64,000 nt of DNA from positions 1,984,001 through 2,048,000 of the forward strand of contig OZ316894.1 of NCBI GenBank assembly GCA_973895155.1, read 5' to 3'. Positions 1-11,199 of the stretch are shown here, one piece after another. This DNA comes from Marsupella aquatica. Its lineage: Eukaryota; Marchantiophyta. The notes under the pieces were generated by a model. It ran no database searches, was not told the origin of the DNA, and was given only the letters and a program-made list of their open reading frames with translations. The translations under genes and the position numbers were made by a program. Position 1 is the stretch's first letter; every line of letters begins with the position of its first letter.

Positions 1-263
1 CACTGGGGTAAGTCGATTGTTTGGTTTCTAATCCAAGTCTCACAGTCGAGAAGGCTTTGGTACTGTAATATACAGAACCTGGGTAACCACTTCTGGAATT
101 GGAGGGCCTTCACACGCATCTGGTAACAAGACGAGGTTACGTTCGTTGTTAGTGGCCAATAAACATCTGGGTTACTTACCACTGAAGAGCGGCACCGCAA
201 CCTCGGATTTGCGTGCTCGGAAGCATGGTTTAACGGGTTCCTCCCTCTTCCTCAATTCGGAAG

Positions 264-446
264 ATCGATTTGGTTAAAGTGCCCTTTGAAGAGTTTAAGG
301 CAGTCGGCAATCGCTGTGTCTTCTATGCTCTACAAAGAGAAAACCAGCGTTTTTCTTTCGAATTTCGCCTCACAAAAGGCGAATGCGAGGATATCTACAT
401 CCTCTCAATAGACGCCTGCATTCGGGTCGACATCTTTAAAAAATGA
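264..446 (+). CDS. 3' terminal exon of an unidentified gene (partial)
   Basis: The window opens with what looks like an exon end followed by a consensus donor (GTAAGT at about 8-13). An open frame then runs from an AG acceptor at 262-263 to a TGA at 444-446, 61 codons in phase 0. The composition is protein-like, with an acidic and aromatic middle part (VGNRCVFYALQRENQRF, then LTKGECEDIYILSIDACIRV) and a basic end. I do not recognise the family. The rest of the gene would lie to the left of the window. The call rests only on splice signals and codon texture, so it could be a chance frame. Confidence 0.35.
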   Translation: MDLVKVPFEEFKAVGNRCVFYALQRENQRFSFEFRLTKGECEDIYILSIDACIRVDIFKK

Positions 447-1702
447 CGTTTCCTTTGAGGCAAAGAACCCACAGACGATATGGGGGACCAAACAACAAAA
501 TATCAAATCACAATGTCCCATCTGATTTGTTCAAGCAGCATTCCTTTGGTACGTGCACTGCTGCAAGATAAGCCAGTTGATGATCTCTATGAGCAATCAC
601 TTGATACAAAATAGTCCTCTAGCTCTTGGTTTCACTGATTACTGAGATTCAGCTCCCATATTTTTTGTAAGGGTCACCTTAAGTTGACTCAGTCTGCAAA
701 GTCGCAATGCCGATATCTAGGTCCACTTCTATAAATCGTAAGAGTCACCTTAATTTGGCTCACTCTGCAAAGCCGCAATGCCGATGTCATATTGACAAAA
801 TTACCAAAGCCGCCACGAAAACCAGAACGAAACGACCTTTCTGATCTTTCCATCTATCACTAACTTGGCCGCAGAGAGTTATATTCTGTCAGTAAACTTC
901 TTGCTTCTATATATGGGTGCGACCTGGGCCATGATTCTTGTATGGGCTTTGTAGGTAGCAATGTATTTTTCAGATAGAAATCGTCAGGTAGATGAACTGT
1001 AATCATCACCGCTGATGCATGAGACTTCTCAGATGACCGGCTAGGCTCCAATGAACTCGGATTAGAAGGAACAGGACAAAGTGAACTCGGTGCAAATGAA
1101 GACAATGGAATTCAAATTTTACACTTTATTTGGCGAGTAGAACAGCTATTATAATAAGTGGCTGCAAATCGCTGGCTTCATAGAATACAAGGGAGGCCAT
1201 GTCTATCTGCAGAAATTCGCAAGCGGGCTATCAGTTAATATCAATCGTGCAGTCAATGTCGCTGGCTGCATTGAATAGACTATTATCGACGGTTGCGTAT
1301 AGTCTATCAACGTTTCATTGCCAAACAACTACCGGATTATTCCGTATCGATATGTATCAGTGTTCAGTCGATCAAAAGGTCGACATGTGGTGGGAAAACT
1401 GTGACTGGTCTATCCTCTAGTTAAATCGAGCTAGCTTCCATTGTCATGTCCCCAAATTGCAGTAAATGATCTGAATCGTTCCCTACTTCAGGCTTTGACA
1501 GTGCTAGTTGCCCTTCGTGCCATGTGATCCCTTGACTACTTATTGGTACTGTGCCACCCTTCGTTTGACAGCTTCATCCCCGGCTTCATCGAGGGCCTAG
1601 CTGCGACTTGAACGAATTTTCTCCTGCTCTATACATCTTAGTTTGCTGGGTATCGTAGCAGTCTGTGAAGCCTCGCTGCAGCTTGGACTGCATCCTGTAA
1701 GG
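447..1702. other. Intergenic, no gene seen
   Basis: No convincing reading frame. It contains a short imperfect direct repeat near 666-790: the phrase GTCACCTTAA..TTG..TCA.TCTGCAAAG.CGCAATGCCGAT occurs twice, about 70 bp apart. Part of the right side is probably 3' UTR of the STIG1-like gene. Confidence 0.5.
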
Positions 1703-2122
1703 CTATTCAGCATAGTGGCCGCACTGGAAGAAAGCGCATCGGTCTTTCCGGCACTTGTGGCCGCAGAATCCACAGTTGTTGGAGTCATTGGCCAAATTCG
1801 CGCACTTACCATTGCAGCAAACCCAATCGTCAGGGCAAGAATTGCCGCAGGCTCCGCAGTTGAAACGGTCTGACGAGGTGGGAATGCAAAGAGGAAACCC
1901 GAAGGCTCGTCCAAAGTTTGAGAATTGGCAGCAAGACGAGGACGATGTACATCCAAGTTTGCACTGAGTGGACGATACCAAACCAGTCGAGTGTTCCTGC
2001 TCAGCCAGTCGGCGCCGCGCAAACGACGATTCGCCGCTCACGCCATCCATGACCACGCCTGCCGCAAGAGCCACGAGTAGTAGAGATATCAGAGTCCCGC
2101 GGTAGGCCATCGGATGATCCAT
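1703..2122 (-). CDS. STIG1-like cysteine-rich secreted protein
   Basis: Single-exon protein of 139 residues. The N-terminus is a signal peptide (hydrophobic LISLLLVALAAGVV at about residues 11-24, cleavage probably near VSG). A short polar linker follows, then a Cys-rich domain with the STIG1 pattern: CKLGC, a CC pair, C-IP, CGACGNSC, WVCCNGKC, NNCGFCGHKC. Spacings and the G-x-C-G-x-x-C repeats fit the plant stigma-specific protein 1 family, whose members are small apoplastic proteins; some bind receptor kinases or lipids, or act in exudate and cell-wall functions. The start could be the first Met or the Met four codons later (MAYRG); the second gives a more typical signal peptide. An overlapping minus-frame ORF and the plus-strand ORFs here are shadows. 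The family call is firm; the biological role is not. Confidence 0.85.
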   Translation of the reverse strand: MDHPMAYRGTLISLLLVALAAGVVMDGVSGESSFARRRLAEQEHSTGLVSSTQCKLGCTSSSSCCQFSNFGRAFGFPLCIPTSSDRFNCGACGNSCPDDWVCCNGKCANLANDSNNCGFCGHKCRKDRCAFFQCGHYAE

Positions 2123-3381
2123 TACTGGATGGAGCTAGCGAGCAGCGAGAGGAAGCGATCGAGAGAGACCTGACTGCCCAACTGCTAGCTACACGGAAGC
2201 TGACTGAAGACCGAAGACGATGATAAAGTGCTCAATCTCGATTTACAGTAGCGATGCTACAGCGGATCCTCGGTATAGTTCACGTACTTACGACTAGATC
2301 GTCAGACAAGGTGCTGCGCCCACTCTACTGGGAGTCAGCTTGAGATCGATGCGCTTTCCTGTCGAATAGCTGCCGCTTTTAAGCATTCCTGGAGTCCCGG
2401 ACCATGCCCTGGCCAGCATCGCTCGCTCACTGACGACTTTAGCCACAGTCGAAACTCAACGTGATTTCTGGTACAAATGCCATGATCGAGAGTGCCGACG
2501 CTTTCCAGCAGATTCGCGTGCGACCTGCCACGATCATCATCTCCAAATTCGCTGCGCGCGGCTGGCTTTGAAGTCTTTGGCTTCCTGATATTCTGGTCGT
2601 CAAGCTCATCAATGAAAGTGGGAGACGAATGGACTCCTTAAATATTTGGCGTCTTCTGCATGGGGACGCCTACCGAAGAGGGTGTCACATGATTGATTTT
2701 TCTTAGCGCCCGGTGGACTTTAGGGGTACATTGCATCTTCAGCTACTATTCTCTGAGTGTCAGATGTTTCGTTTCCTAGCCCGATTCTTGTTGGAATTTA
2801 CTTTCCCCATTCTGCCTAGGAATTGAAGCTAACGCGAACTCAAGAAAAAGGAATCATTCATTTGAGACTCACTTTAGTTCACAATCTTCCTTTGCAACGA
2901 CGTGGCCAACCTCGAGTAGATTGAACGTCCCCCAAATGCAAGCCCGCGTCATATAGAGGACCCTTTGACAAAGTTGACAGCATAACATTTTTCGTCCGGA
3001 AATTAAATGTGACTGGGCCTGAACGGCTGCCAGAGGTCTACTTTCGAGCTGTTCTGCTGTTGGACTGCATAATGGAACGAAGCAACGATCTGGGATTGCG
3101 ATCCCGGAAACAACTTTTTTGTATTCGATTTTTTTGTAATCAAGTGATTGGCGACGTTGAAGAAAGCTTTTGAAATCTGATCGTGGGACGTCATGACTTA
3201 TTTACATCTTGAAGGATTGTAGTATGAGGATTGTAGTATGTGGAAAGATCTGCGAGCGTTTATGTTGGGGTACGTGAGCAGTATTAGTGTCGACTCACTC
3301 ATTTATCGTAATACGATTTATTTTTTACACAGTTCAGGGGGTCGGAGTATTCCAGGGTTCCTCCAATGAATGACCATCCTT
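2123..3381. other. Intergenic, no gene seen
   Basis: Probable promoter and 5' UTR of the STIG1-like gene on the minus strand, then AT-rich sequence. No long frame or recognisable element. Confidence 0.4.
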
Positions 3382-5847
3382 GATCCGTTGGGAACGAGGC
3401 TGTGGCCCGACCCTCGAGTCCACCAGCGGACAATGATGAGGCAAAGAAAGAGCACATTCCCAAGCCCCACAATGTAGTCCAACTGAATCTCAGAAGATCC
3501 CCCGCCTCCAAGATTACCGTCCTGGAGCTGTCCACCAGTTCAAAGGAACTCAAGGTCTGCAAGGTGAGTGACTGTTTCTTCCACGGTGACTGGGATCCTT
3601 CTTCAAGTCTAAGAAACCTCACTCTTCAATATAGACTCCCCAGATGACGTCTCCGTCTAATCCTCCCGTCGTCTCCTTCGTCCCCTCTTCGTCCCTTCCT
3701 TTCCTAGATTGGTAAGATAACTTTCAGACCCAACAGTCAGAATGGTTTCGCACCCTGAATTCGATTCCGCTGACGAGAGTTGAAGGCTCATGAATGTGCA
3801 TTTTTGGGTGGCAGGGAGACTGCTCTGGGAGAGAATGTCAATAAAGGAAGGTACTAACAGCATTGTAGAAAACAATCCTCCACAACTCAATGTCAAGATC
3901 CGGGCCATAGCTGAATAACGCTTGAGGTCGGATCTGACCTGTTGCCACATATTCAGTTATAAAGCATGACATGTAACTGTCATTGACAAAGAATACTTGT
4001 CCAGCAGTTCAAGTAATTATGCTTACACTTCCCAGATGTACTGTAGAGGAAAGGCTTCCGGAGACTTCAAATGGAGCTCTATGAACAGTGCACTACTTGA
4101 ACCCGATCCGTCCTGTACAAAATCCTCTGTAGTTCCACATCTGTAGACATCATTTACAGTTAACAACCGGTTTTAGAATTTCCTTATCGACTGCTAAATC
4201 ATTTGGTGTGAAGTGGCTGTGAACCAGCCAGTGTCCTTTCAATGGTTCATCCATTTTGGAACTATTCTCCAATGAGCTCCCAAAATGTGCGCAAAGTCAA
4301 AGAAAACATATCTGACTGCAATTCTGATGCTCTTGAGCATCTATCTAGAGTGGCTTCATTGTTGTGTTTAAGGAAAACTACAACCTTGTTTTGCCATCAT
4401 CAGGCTCTGGCAGGGCCAACGAAGGCTATAGTGTCAAGCACGTTCGGTCGGCTTCGTTGTACTCCATTTTGACCACTGTTAGTGCTGACACTGAAGTGAA
4501 TCAATCTTACAAGGTACACCTACCAGACTTGTTCAACAGACTTTAGTACCAAACTCGCAGACTACTACTCCTGGATTTTTGCGATACACGTATGGAGCCC
4601 ATGTGATAGCCCGCAAGCATATCTAACAATCGAGAAGTCTCTTAAGATCGTTGTGAGATTGCTTGCACTTTTCAGTGACACTGCGTTTTGGCTACTGGTG
4701 GGTACACTAATCAGCGCTAATCAGGTAGCCAGCGTATTGTCCAATTGGTCCCACGTTCAGCTCGCCATCTGTAGTCCCCATAGTGAAACACTGTTTTCTT
4801 CTCTTCTTCGGAAACGGCAAATACAGAGCCATTTATGATCGAGTTCCTGCGAGGGAACAGTAGTAGCTCCGAACGATGAGTCAGTCATCAATCACAGCGA
4901 TACCGTGACCATATCCGAACTTTACTGGGATGATTAGAAACTTTTGCCTATAGTTGTGCACGTAATGGCAAACGACATTTGAGTATGTCGCCCGAACTTC
5001 CTATCACAAACACAGGAGATCGTTATTTGCGGCCCACTGCAGTGGCTTGTACTTCTTGTGCAAATGCGAGCTTCTACTACCTTTCCTCCACAGTAATTGG
5101 AGGTCGACTGTAACATCATCCTCTAGATACAGACATTACAACTCGGTGCCAACTTTGAAGGGAGCTGTATTCCTACATAAAGCTGTACAAAGAGCTTCAA
5201 GGTCATGCCCTCAAACAATAATTGTAGTCACAGCTATTTGACCACCGGTGTTTGTATAATTTATAAAAGCTTGTGGACTGTCTGGTGATATGTACACCTT
5301 ATGCTAGCTCATCACATCGATTTGTTTGGCTAAGACAAGAAGACAAAACTCAGGCAATCTCTACTTCGCCGGAGCTCGCACTGCGAAGTTTCCAATTGCG
5401 CAAGTCTCGTCACGTTGAATGTTGTGATTCACATTCGAATCTCGACAGAACCATGTCAGCATAATTGTTACTAGAAAATGTCTGCCTAATTTCTCCAACA
5501 TATCAAGACATTGATGGTGAAAAGGAAGATGTGCAGTTTGAGGAAAAAATCATCGTGGCCGGGTGACAGTGTCATGGACACACGCGAGTACAAGAGTACA
5601 GTAGAACCCCATCACCTTGCAACTATTGTATAGTGTAAGGGAGTGTGAAGAAACGATCACCCAACGAGCAAAAATCCCTTATATTACAAAAGATCATCGG
5701 AGTAAGACCATGGGATTACATGAACTAAGTGAACTTCTAACTAGGGTATCCTTTGCCGATGAGAACAAAATCAAAAACTCTTCAGATCAGAGCCAATTGC
5801 ACATCGTCCATTCTACCAGGCTCCCAGAATGGATCAAAAAGCTTTGA
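3382..5847 (+). CDS. Unidentified exon-rich locus with possible Ig/ASH-like modules
   Basis: A chain of short coding-like blocks, several bounded by good splice signals, lies on the plus strand: about 3382-3563 (donor GTGAGT), 3635-3711 (donor GTAAGA), 3861-3917 (after a perfect TACTAAC), 4373-4513 (donor GTACAC), 4954-5092, 5508-5562 (donor GTGACA), and a terminal block 5617-5847 ending LPEWIKKL-stop. The first two join in phase. Phrases such as VENNPPQLNVKIRAIAE and LPITNTGDRYLRP resemble edge strands of Ig-like or ASH domains, as found in flagellar and TRAPP-type proteins. That resemblance is weak and I cannot name the protein. No start codon was found and the complete chain was not phased end to end, so it may be a decayed gene. 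It is convergent with SAP18. Confidence 0.3.
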
Positions 5848-5958
5848 GAAAACTACCGCTTCTACTATCTCTAAGCGTATAGCCAGAGCCACAAATCAAC
5901 CTACGTAAAATCTCATGGTGTGCCCTGTATTGATAAGAAGAGCTCGGCTGCAAGTCTT

Positions 5959-7463
5959 TTAAGGATAGATTGCCACGTCCAAAAAGTCTCCAGTCTGGAA
6001 CACATTTCGGGTCAGAAATGCAGTAACATGAAGTGTCAACGTCACATATGAACTACACACTTTCCAACAAATATCGCGAAGGCCTTGAGATGACAATGAA
6101 AAAGGGCAAAAACAGAATTCCCTTCATGCATGACTTTGGCTGGCTAACTTTGGTGCAACCTCTGGTGGATTGCAGGTAGTCATTTACATTCGATAGGTTT
6201 CCTCATGCCTTCACAGTAGCACGGGCTAAACCAAGGAGAGAAAACCAACCTGAAAGCTGAGATCATCAAGAGTTCTGGCATCTTCTTGACTTCTCCGTGA
6301 ACCTCCATTTGCATAAGTCATCCCCACCTGTCCAAAAGTTCGGGATAAAAGTAACTAAGAAACCTTACTTGAGAAACGATCGGGACAGCATTTCACATGT
6401 CTACCACCACTCCCAGAAAGACAAACAAATCAAACAGAATTAGAACCACTTACATTTCGAATGACATTTCTGCCACGTCTGTCAGGATAGACAAACGCAA
6501 ATGAAAGCCTTGCATCCCGCCTCCTGGCAGAGGGAGAAACCTCCTTGACCTATTCAATGATGTACATCAAACTCTGGTTTATGCCTGTACAACCCATCCA
6601 TGCAAGTAGAAAAGGAGAAAAATATGAAGGTGCTCAAGTAACGTCACTTCAAGTGGGAGCAGAGAGAACCAAGAAATAAGCTCAACTACAGTTCAAACAA
6701 GGGATGACATACTAGTTCAGTAAGTTCTCGCAATGTCGCATCACGCCAGGTGTAAATCTGAACCTCCTCCTTGGGCTCCTTTCCCCTCACAGCAAAGTCC
6801 TCTACGGTGTGGTGACCTCCATTCTAAGCAATCAATGCACAAGTATCAATTGGGTGCATTTTCATACGGACCAAATGCTCGAAAAGGGCAAAAACGGTCA
6901 GACCAAGAACCGAAGTAAAGGGATTGCTCGCAAAACGATGAATTCAGTCCGCATGTTTCAATACACTCTAACTGACCAATTTCTTGGAATTGCTCAAAAA
7001 ACCGACATACCTTGGTGAATACGCGTAGCAACAGCGGGCAAGTCTGCAGGTACCGCAAAAAAGATCACCACACCAACTGCTGTTAGCCGCTTGTGGGATA
7101 TAGTCCAATTACCACAGAACCTAAACCGCAAGTCTTGTACTGCTCAGGGTCCATAATTCTCAATGCAAATTTCATGCATTCCGATCTCTGGCTACCCAAG
7201 AACAGTGGAGATTGAGACACCTGAGTAGCGTATGGGTAGACAATTCTAATTACGTGAGAAAGTCCTTTTAACTAATGGCTATATTAAAATTGGTGCATTT
7301 CAGAACCCCACACTGTGATGAGAGGAGAGTTTTCGACCTTTTCGCGGTCTACAAGAGGAGCACGAGGTGGGCCAGGCGGAGCTCGGGAAGGAGGGAGCGG
7401 CATCCGAGGCGGGCGTGATTGAACATCCGCTGCTGCTGCCGCTGCCGCGGCTGCCAACGACAT
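5959..7463 (-). CDS. SAP18: SAP18, histone deacetylase complex / ASAP subunit
   Basis: Six exons give 159 residues: 7338-7463, 7011-7043, 6713-6823, 6454-6549, 6250-6327 and 5959-5994, all joined in phase 0. Arabidopsis SAP18 is about 150 residues. The N-terminus is a poly-Ala run and a Pro/Arg-rich stretch (residues 4-37), then the hallmark DREKTCPLLLRVFTK. The ubiquitin-like SAP18 domain follows, with VQIYTWRDATLRELTEL, ARRRDARLSFAFVYPDRRGR, and the terminal TGDFLDVAIYP. Known role: SAP18 joins SIN3-HDAC repression complexes and the ASAP/PSAP splicing-linked complex with SR45 and acinus-type partners in the nucleus. An in-frame Met 14 codons upstream (7505) is an alternative start. Five introns have ordinary GT-AG ends; the first donor is AAG|GTCGAA, which is weak. 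Family assignment is near certain; single exon edges are by eye. Confidence 0.93.
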
Positions 7464-8240
7464 TTCACCTCTCTGCTCTCTCTCTTCTGTTTGTGATCTC
7501 CCCAATTTGATGCACCTGAGTCAGCGACCAGGAACACCACAACCACCGAGTTCTCCGTTCAGAACAACAATGCAACAGGTAGGGACATACTAGACGCAGG
7601 GTAAACAACGTTACAACCTGAAACGAGAAGTAGCGAAAAAGAGAAGGGCCAATATACCGAAGTTGACGAAATTCCTAAACCTAGGAAAACCAAACCTAAG
7701 CCGAAGGAATAAGAAAACGAGACAGCAATTTGCAACCGAAATAGATAAACACAAACAGAACTGAAAAGATCAACAGAACCGGAAACAAACTCCGAGCGAA
7801 GAGAACACAAAGATGGAAAACGAAGACCAACACCAATTAACGGAGCCAGCGCAAGGCAGCAAGCCAAACTACCGCGCGACCACAAGAATCCCGATCCGTA
7901 ACAAGTAAACAGAATTGGGCAAAGATCCAAAACCTAACCAAACCAGAACCAAACTGGGAACGGAGACCGTGAAAAGCAAATTGGATGAGGAGAAAGACCA
8001 AAGTACCACGAAAATCCGCACAAACACAGTCGAAGTCGTCCAAATCTCCTCCTCTTTTTCTTCTACATCGATTCGGGTTGCACACGATTCAGCGAGGCAA
8101 GCAAGTAAATTTCAGTTCCCGCCTCTCGCTTGAGTTCTTCAGTATCAGTCCTTACGACAGTCGTGTAAGCGTTATGCTTCGAACGCCCCCTCGAGACCTT
8201 GGAACCCAAGTCACATAACCACGAAGGTAGATTGTTTACC
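7464..8240. other. SAP18 upstream region, promoter and 5' UTR candidate
   Basis: CT/GA-skewed sequence upstream of SAP18. The 123-codon minus-strand frame at 7559-7930 is rich in Leu, Ser, Phe and Cys, resembles no family, and reads like translated pyrimidine-rich UTR. I see no gene here. Confidence 0.4.
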
Positions 8241-8264
8241 ATAGTTAGTACTAGTCTGATTCAT

Positions 8265-8360
8265 ATTTTTATTCTACTATTTTTATTTTTTGAGAAAGGG
8301 AGGGGCCAGCCCAATATATTTTTATTTATTTACTTACTTATTTACTTACTTACTTTCGAA
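8265..8360. repeat. Low-complexity T-rich repeat (TTTA/TTAC)n
   Basis: Runs of TTTATT and TTACT units (8311-8354) precede a G-rich string and a sequence with AACAAACAAAC near 8405. This looks like the boundary of a retroposed element, but I could not define termini. Confidence 0.5.
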
Positions 8361-9950
8361 AGGGGGATGCAGGGGCTGTCAATGACCCACAAGGGAACAA
8401 ATGCCGCCCAAAAAACAAACAAACGGGGCCAGACGGCGGGGGCCGGACTACCCGGCAAACCAACCAATATTAGGGGACTACATAGTTGGCCTGCACTAAT
8501 GATTGTCCACACTACACTTATACACAGGTTCACTGTACTCACTCTGGGTTTCGAATAGGTTTACGTCCTGGTTAGGGGGATTGTGGGATGTACCGTAGTG
8601 CCCAATAGAGGGCTTTAATGCAAGTTTGAGGGGGCATTATGGCAAACGAACTAGCTAACTTAGAAACTAATTGAATGTGTTGGAAAGAATCAAACAATAG
8701 TAAGTCACTGAAATTGAAGGTTAAGAAACAGTGTGTAAAGAACCTAAACCATACCATTAAAAGTTTGGAAAGAAAAAGAAAAAAAAAGTAAAGTCCCTGA
8801 AATTAAGGAGAGGCAATAATATAAAGAGGTAGAATATGGATTGAAATTGCATTACACTTTGCATTACTGGCTTTACCCTAAGTCGCCCTAACTTTGCTCT
8901 AGATTCGCCAAGCTTGCCCCTGCATTTGGTGTTTGAGTTTCTCCTTTGTTTTCCATAAAATTTCTTTGAATGTTTCAGTGTAAAGGATACCATCTTCACT
9001 ACCGTAGCTTTGAGCTTGCCTTGAATGATTTTGTGCTACTTCAATTGAGTAGTAGTTCCTGATGCTGTCTATTTCTTTGCTCAAGTCACTTGCAATTTAG
9101 AGATTATAGATTCCAGCTACTTACTTCAATTTAGGTTTCTTCCGGCTTTTCCTCAACCAAAAGCATGGAGTTCAAATATGATTATGATGAGCTACTCGAA
9201 CATGCAAGGTATTATTTTAGAGTCAGGAGCTTCATGAAATTGATTCAAGGTTCATTTCATGACAGGTGAATTGATCAGTGTTCTGATACTTGAAATTTCC
9301 AGCTCTGGGAGTTTTGTGATTTGAATTTCATTTTGGGGCATTTGTTTGGACAGGTCAAGAAGGACGTTATGTTATATAGTAAAGTAAATTGACAGGTATG
9401 TAATAGGCAAGGAGGAGTGTGCTTGTGGATTTCAGCCTTGATATCTTCTAGCTGGTCCACAATAATAGCATCTACCCATAGGCAAGGAGATGGTGCTTCA
9501 GGGTTTCACTCGTACATGCCACTGCCCATATTTGTCCTCTAAGATACTCTCTTAGGACAAATCTGTAGGACATACTTTTATCACATTTAATTCCTTACCT
9601 TCGATGCTTATTGTTTTCCTCTATTGCTACTCTACCCCTCACCCCATAGTGTTGTGTGTGCCTTGTGAGTTTCTCACTTCTCTTTAGTGGACACCTTAGT
9701 CTTGTGGGTCCTGCCTACACTCTGGAGAGGTTCACTTCCATATAAAATGACCATCACATGCACTGGTCAATAAAGTGTTTTCATTCATTTACAGTAAAAT
9801 TTGCAATTACTTGTGGAAATAAGGTTTTTTAAATCAAATTTTGAGTATTATAAGAAAAGATAAGGTTTTAATAAGCAGCTTGGAAAATATTCATAGTTTC
9901 CAAAAATAATAGCGTAAACAATATAATTCTCTTTCTTATTTTTCAATGTC
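8361..9950. other. Intergenic, AT-rich, no gene seen
   Basis: No supported frame on either strand. The end (9800-9960) is strongly AT-rich. Confidence 0.4.
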
Positions 9951-10051
9951 TTATTACACAAAAACATCTCAGGTGATATAGGACCCCCCCCCCCCCCACC
10001 TTAGAGTGACCCCCTCCCCAAGCCTATACACTAGTCAATTGAAAGCTCCTT

Positions 10052-10510
10052 ACTCTGAAACCTTGAGACGTACTACCGAAGAGAGGTGTTGGAATAACCC
10101 TAGAAAATATATATCATTGTGCCAAAGGACAAAAAACCCTGAAACCTTGAAACTTTCTAATGAAGAGGGGTGTTGCAATAACCCTAGAAATTATATATGT
10201 CATTGTGCCAAAGGACAAAAAACCCTGAAACCTTGAGACTTTCTAATGAAGAGAGGTGTTGCAATAACCCTAGAAATGATATGTGTCATTGTGCCAAAGG
10301 ACGAAAAACCCTGAAACCTTGAGACTTTCTAACGAAGAGAGGTGTTGCAATAACCCTAGAAATATATGTGTCATTGTGCCAAAGGACAAAAAACCCTGAA
10401 ACCTTGAGACTTTCTAATGAAGAGAGGTGTTGCAATAACCCTAGAAATGATATATGTCATTGTGCCAAAGGACAAACAACCCTGAAACTTTGAGAGTTTC
10501 TAATGAAATT
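10052..10510. repeat. Tandem array, 86-bp unit, about 5.4 copies
   Basis: Units start at 10052, 10137, 10223, 10309, 10394 and 10480 (spacings 85-86 bp). Each carries CCCTGAAACCTTGAGACTTT, then GAGAGGTGTTGCAATAACCC, TAGAAAT.ATATG and TCATTGTGCCAAAGGAC. The first unit is the most diverged. A detached partial unit (GAAGAGAGGTGTTGGAATAA) sits near 11022-11070. A C14 run at about 9981-9996 lies just upstream. The unit has no open frame that persists through the array. Confidence 0.9.
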
Positions 10511-10527
10511 TTTGAAACTGCTATAAT

Positions 10528-10930
10528 TATGGTGAATCCACCTTTCAGATTTTGTCTTATTCAGAGTTTTGGTGTCATATATTTTATTTCAATGTGCCTT
10601 ATCAAGGGGCAGCCTGTGTATAATATACAATTTTATTTTATTTATGGACCCTTTAATTTTAGGATTCTAGAGTATTTTGAAATTATTTTGGCAACCCCCT
10701 TATAAATTTTGATGTTTGTGATTGATCAGAGATGAACGAAAGGTTCCACAACTTGATAAAGTATTCTGACGAGTGAGAGAAATGGTTTTGATTGTGTGTT
10801 AAGTTCTCCTTATATCTTTTTTTCCTAAGTTTATGGTTTTTATTGAAATGAGTCATTTATGAGGACATTGAATTAAGTGCAGACATCATAGCATCCTTGA
10901 TTGTACTTTTCATTGGTCACTATGCACCAA
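10528..10930 (+). repeat. Dispersed repeat, copy A (partner at 52.28 kb)
   Basis: Begins TGGTGAATCCACCTTTCAGA and shares ordered blocks with 52277-52690 in the same orientation: ATTTTGTCTTATTCA, TTCAATGTG.CTTA.CAAGG, AAGTTCTCCTTAT, and CCTAAGTTTATGGTTTT. It follows the 86-bp array directly. It is probably a fragment of an old interspersed element; no coding remnant seen. Confidence 0.65.
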
Positions 10931-11199
10931 TACTTCTAGTTATGTTCTCATATTTTATTTACTTTCAAATCACTACAAGACAAAAACTCAAGCATGTTCT
11001 AGGATGAGCATGCTTATAATAATGAAGAGAGGTGTTGGAATAAGTAACCTTAGAAATTATATATATCACAGTATTAACAGGGCAAAAACGCTACACTGGG
11101 GGACAAGATCCCAATGGCGAAGGAGCCCAATGAAAGGAGGGGAAAAGGCCAAGACCAAAAGATCCAACAAGTGTGAGATACCCTAGAAAAATCTTTAGT

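Noticed and set aside
1597-2022. 141-codon minus-strand ORF overlapping the STIG1-like gene
   Set aside because: It is a shifted frame of the same DNA; the other frame has the signal peptide and the STIG1 cysteine pattern.
7559-7930. 123-codon minus-strand ORF rich in Leu, Ser, Phe and Cys
   Set aside because: It looks like translated pyrimidine-rich leader of SAP18; no homology, no splice logic.
10052-10510. CRISPR-like spaced repeats
   Set aside because: Repeats are contiguous 86-bp units without unique spacers, in a plant genome; a simple tandem array.
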